From: Bugula neritina
Taxonomy: Eukaryota; Bryozoa; Gymnolaemata; Cheilostomatida; Bugulidae
DNA: 64,000 bases
Assembly: GCA_964035545.1 (NCBI GenBank)
Contig: OZ037771.1
Location: forward strand, 4,453,128-4,517,127
Direction of reading: 5' to 3'
Below the pieces are notes generated by a model that was not told the DNA's origin, made no database searches, and saw only the letters and a list, made by a program, of their open reading frames with translations. The position numbers were made by a program, and so were the translations under genes. Below are positions 60,609 to 64,000 of the stretch, one piece after another (positions within the stretch are counted from its first letter, which is position 1; every line of letters begins with the position of its first letter).

Positions 60609-62693
60609 TCAGAAAAGCTGCCAATAGTACATGAATTGCATCCATCTGCAAGACCACCAGATGATGGGCTTTGCTACACCAAAGAACTTGTACAGAGTGC
60701 GTCTGACAAACCTAGCTGGTCTTGATTTTATGCAACCATATTCTCCATCATCAGAGATTTCTATGTCTGACACAAAAGGAGAGACTGTCATAGCTGAGCC
60801 CACAGATTCACAGTCACTGCTCTCTTCAAGTTCTCCTCCAATCATCTCTGGGTACCAAGTCCTCATGCGTCTTGGATATTTGCACTCAGATCTCCTGATA
60901 ACACAATAAAACACAAAATATAGTCTTGGAGGTGATCTAATGACATGGAGGTATAAATAACACTTTGTTAGTATCATTTGTGAGCTAGAGATGGGAAACT
61001 ACCTGTAAGGAAAAGTGGAGTTGTCTTTCAAAAAGTTGGATGTTTAGTTTGGAGTAATTAAGAAGTTGGAAGTTGAGATTATATACCATGTATAAATTTT
61101 GCATAGTAACACATGCTTACAGTATTGTATCAAATTCTACAGTTATCTAATTGGGCGGAGTTACTAGGTCAAGCATATATTATTCTCATTAAATTAGTTT
61201 GTGATAAACCCGAGAATGAAGTTTATTATTCAAAGCTTTGGAAGCTCTAACAGAAGCTAAATATATGTTTGACATACTTTTTATATCTCCTCCTATGACG
61301 AATCACCACTGCTGGTGTAGAGGGAGTTGGGGTTTCAGCAGATGATGAGTCACTATCTCCACTATCCTCTCCACTAACTCTATTCTCTCTCTCAATATCA
61401 GACACATAAGGTGACACAGACATGGAGTCAATACATTCAGGGTCACTCATCTCTTTAACATCCTGTCCAATCATCTCTGGGTACCAAGTCTTCATACGTC
61501 TTGGAAATACTGGTTTGCATTGCTTAATCCTGGCAAAAAATGAACAAACAAAATATTATAACTGCATATATACAAGGACTGGTTTTTTAAAATATTAAGA
61601 TATTAAAGCCTATTACCAACATGCAGTAACGTCTGCATGTAGGATTGATTTTATAAATGTAAAGATATTTAAGCCAACGAATGTTTTTATTGGGCAGATT
61701 ATTGAAATTATTATTGGGATTATGAGTTGACCATGCATGTCCTACATTTAGTTATCAAATTTACAGCATAATTAATGGTATTTATAGCAACATATTTCTT
61801 GAACATTTTTTTATGAAAATAGCCTACACAGATGACCATTATGTAATGCTTTTAGTAAAATTATAAACATACTTTTTATATTTCTTCTTACGGTGAGTCA
61901 CCTTTGCTGAGGTGGAAAGAGATGGAGTTTCAGTGACTAACAGAGTAGCAGAGGATGAGTCACTATCTCTATTATCCTCTCCACTGACTCTATTCTCTCT
62001 CTCAATATCAGACACATAAGGTGACACAGACATGGAGTCAACACATTCAGGGTCACTCATCTCTTCCTCATCCTCTATTCCTGGGTACCAAGTCTTCATA
62101 CGTCTTGGAGGGAGAGGTTCTTGCTGAGACCTACACACAGGTTAAAGTACCATATCATATGGTTATCTTGGAACATGCTTGAATAATCTACATTCAAATG
62201 CAAGTTTTTCATACATTTTTTACACTATAAGAAAATGGTGTTTGTGCAGCTTATGCTCAGTTAACAGAAAATAATTACATGTTTAATAATTATACTACAC
62301 TTACTGAGTATCACTGATACGGTAGGCTGATAGGCCCAGCATAAGTACAGAAGTCAGAATTGGTCCAATCCCAACCTACAAAATTTAATTTTTTTCTTGT
62401 ATTAGGTTTATAAGTTTTACTTGAATAATAGTAATTCAAAATTAGATGGAAGATATACTAAAAGAGAGTTTAATACAGTTTGATTGCTACACTACAAGTT
62501 TAGATAATTAACTTGCTTATAAAAAGTATATGCTAAAATACATTATCTATAACAACTTAAACTATTAATGTAGGTATTAAAAATCATAGTTTTGAAGAGT
62601 TTAATATTAAAATGCTTTCAGCTGTGATTGATTTGCTAAAGAATAGCATATAATATCACCATTATCAAATGTGAAAAGATGGCTCACCTGCAT
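60609..62693 (-). CDS. Uncharacterised protein with three tandem exon-encoded modules
   Basis: Exons in transcript order are 62693-62688 (ATGCAG), 62375-62305, 62130-61873, 61529-61278 and 60894-60609, giving 290 residues in consistent phase. Residues 3-25 (VGIGPILTSVLMLGLSAYRI...) form a hydrophobic signal-anchor or signal peptide. Residues 26-111, 112-195 and 196-290 are three copies of one module: PRRMKTWYPE, then EMSDPEC-DSMSVSPYVSDIE, RENRVSGED, an acidic/Ser run (DSDSSSA), and a basic end with YKK. The third copy is more diverged (PRRMRTWYPEMIGGELEESS, MTVSPFVSDIE). It continues into a Trp/aromatic-rich hydrophobic tail (IIWWSCRWMQFMYYWQLF) that may be a second membrane segment. The module exons are all bounded by phase 2. 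No known domain is recognised. The first exon is the least certain part: AATGCAG could also be a micro-exon after an acceptor (TCTCTTCAG). Confidence 0.78.
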
Positions 62694-64000
62694 TCTGAAG
62701 AGAAAAATCCCACAATGAGTAAGAAAACAGCTAAACAGCTGTAAAGTCAAAGTATACAATAGTTTTAATAAATATCAGGAATTAGCTGGAGAAAACGTAG
62801 CAAGCAGGGATGTAGTGGTACCCATACGGTCCCATACGCCGTATGGCCTAGAAGAAAATAGGCTGTTCTTGGCCATACGCCCGTATGGGCATATATTTTT
62901 TGAAAGTGTTACTGATTAGTGCACAGGATAGTTTGGGCATCCTCACTGAGAACATCATAAATTTCGCTCACAATCTAGTTTAAGTTCTTGTTATGTTAAT
63001 GCTATGTGGGTGGCATGCGTGTTGCCTACTTGTGATTGTTTAGCCTGAGATTACACTATGAATAATAAGCAGCTATCAACATTCCATCTTCTCATCTCTA
63101 CGTATTCACTGAAGCGCGAAGTGCTGCGCATTAGTGATTACTAAGGAAAAAATATTTCATTTTCAGTGTATAAATCACTAATTTTTAGAAAATCTATGAA
63201 GGCTATTGAAAAGATAAAAACGTTTGCTATGCATAAATTTCTCAGGTTTTCGACAGTGTTTGTTTTATTCGAATACTATGCTTTCCTGCTGAGATATTTG
63301 GCAGGGATTGAAAAATAAACTTTTCAGGTAAAATTGGCCAAAATAGTAGATTTTTGTCTATAACCTTGCAAAAAAATATTGAAAATTCGAAAAATCAGGT
63401 GCTCTGAGGAGCAGGAAGATCTAAAACATAGTTTTTAAATTTTAACTCTAGCACAATTAAGTATGGTTTTATTTGGCGGGACTGAATTCTTATAATATAC
63501 CAATAATGTGGCCTCAGCAAGGCAGTGTCAGCTAGAAAGTTGCCATTATTTATCTTGTGTGGACTTGCATTTTGTCAATAAGCAATGAAATTTGGAAAAA
63601 AAACCAACATGAAATCCAGAAATAAAATCAAAATGTCTTCCGGAAACAGTACCAGGTGTGTAGGAGAGGTTAATGAAAATTTATCACTGAGGTCTACAGG
63701 TACTATATCCACATTTTGGTTGCGTTATTCCATGTTAAATATCAATGCAATGAGGTTTTGCAAACTGTACACCACCATAAGTAACCTTTTATGTTTGATT
63801 GTACTAACGTCTGGCTTTACATTTAATCATCTTAACTAGGTTAACACATATTGAACCTGTCAAATTTGTTCTTTTGGGTATATTTCCTTGATGTGTCTAG
63901 TGGAAGCTCAGGGGTTTTACTTTAAAACCAAGTTAACATACTCTTCTTTGGTGTGCTTTATTGTGTGCAAGGAGGTGCGGTGGTATCTCCTTATGGATTA
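62694..64000. other. Spacer upstream of the triple-module gene
   Basis: It probably contains the gene's promoter, which I cannot locate. It holds the inverted partner of the 10,880 repeat. The open frame at 63,585-63,839 (+) has no domain, and no exon chain is supported. Confidence 0.5.
62808..62960. repeat. Dispersed repeat with ATACGG palindromes (partner 10,880-11,025, inverted)
   Basis: The sequence GGTACCCATACGGTCCCATA is followed by CGCCGTATGGCC and, 30 bp on, GGCCATACGCCCGTATGGGC. The two halves form a stem with an AT-rich loop. Matching blocks occur in reverse complement at 10,900-11,025, where the palindromes are more eroded. Confidence 0.75.

Overview
The window reads as nuclear DNA of an invertebrate animal. 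It is strongly AT-rich, its genes are split into many short exons joined at GT-AG introns, it carries Integrator and animal-type glycosyltransferase genes, and its introns and spacers are full of SINEs, MITE-like elements and (TA)n/(CA)n microsatellites. I cannot name the species. A lophotrochozoan-like invertebrate is only a guess. There are no operons, CRISPR arrays, rRNA genes or functional tRNA genes that I can see. All gene models below were assembled by hand, by joining exons whose splice phases agree.

Left part (1-16,400). A gene at 11,220-15,509 (+) encodes a secreted, probably GPI-anchored protein. It has cysteine-rich Ly6/uPAR-like pieces around a ~520-residue Thr/Pro mucin stalk, which is coded by an 18-bp minisatellite with an embedded 180-bp higher-order repeat. 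Its last three exons and its downstream flank are duplicated, introns included, at about 630-2,220 as a 5'-truncated copy. Between the two copies lie large inverted repeats (2,190-3,300 with 6,510-8,285; 1-306 with 4,785-5,065), a 302-bp MITE-like element and a long (TA)n tract.

Middle (16,400-32,000). A beta-1,3-galactosyltransferase-like (GT31) gene on the minus strand (16,732-19,818) and a short PH-domain-like gene on the minus strand (21,906-22,376) are followed by about 9.7 kb with no gene I can support.

32,125-47,571 (-) is a complete Integrator complex subunit 4 gene: 19 coding exons, 929 residues, all phases consistent. Its introns hold SINEs, a hAT-type MITE and (TA)n tracts close to splice sites.

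Right part (47,600-64,000). 50,596-58,885 (+) is a 10-exon gene for a 646-residue protein I do not recognise, ending in 23-residue repeats. A 776-bp terminal-inverted-repeat element built from AGATCGATCT palindromes follows at 59,003-59,778. A minus-strand gene at 60,609-62,693 encodes a 290-residue protein made of a hydrophobic N-terminal segment and three tandem copies of one exon-encoded module. This is the best candidate here for an undescribed protein family. INTS4 and the 646-residue gene are divergently transcribed from a 3-kb spacer. Nothing suggests that the genes form one pathway.
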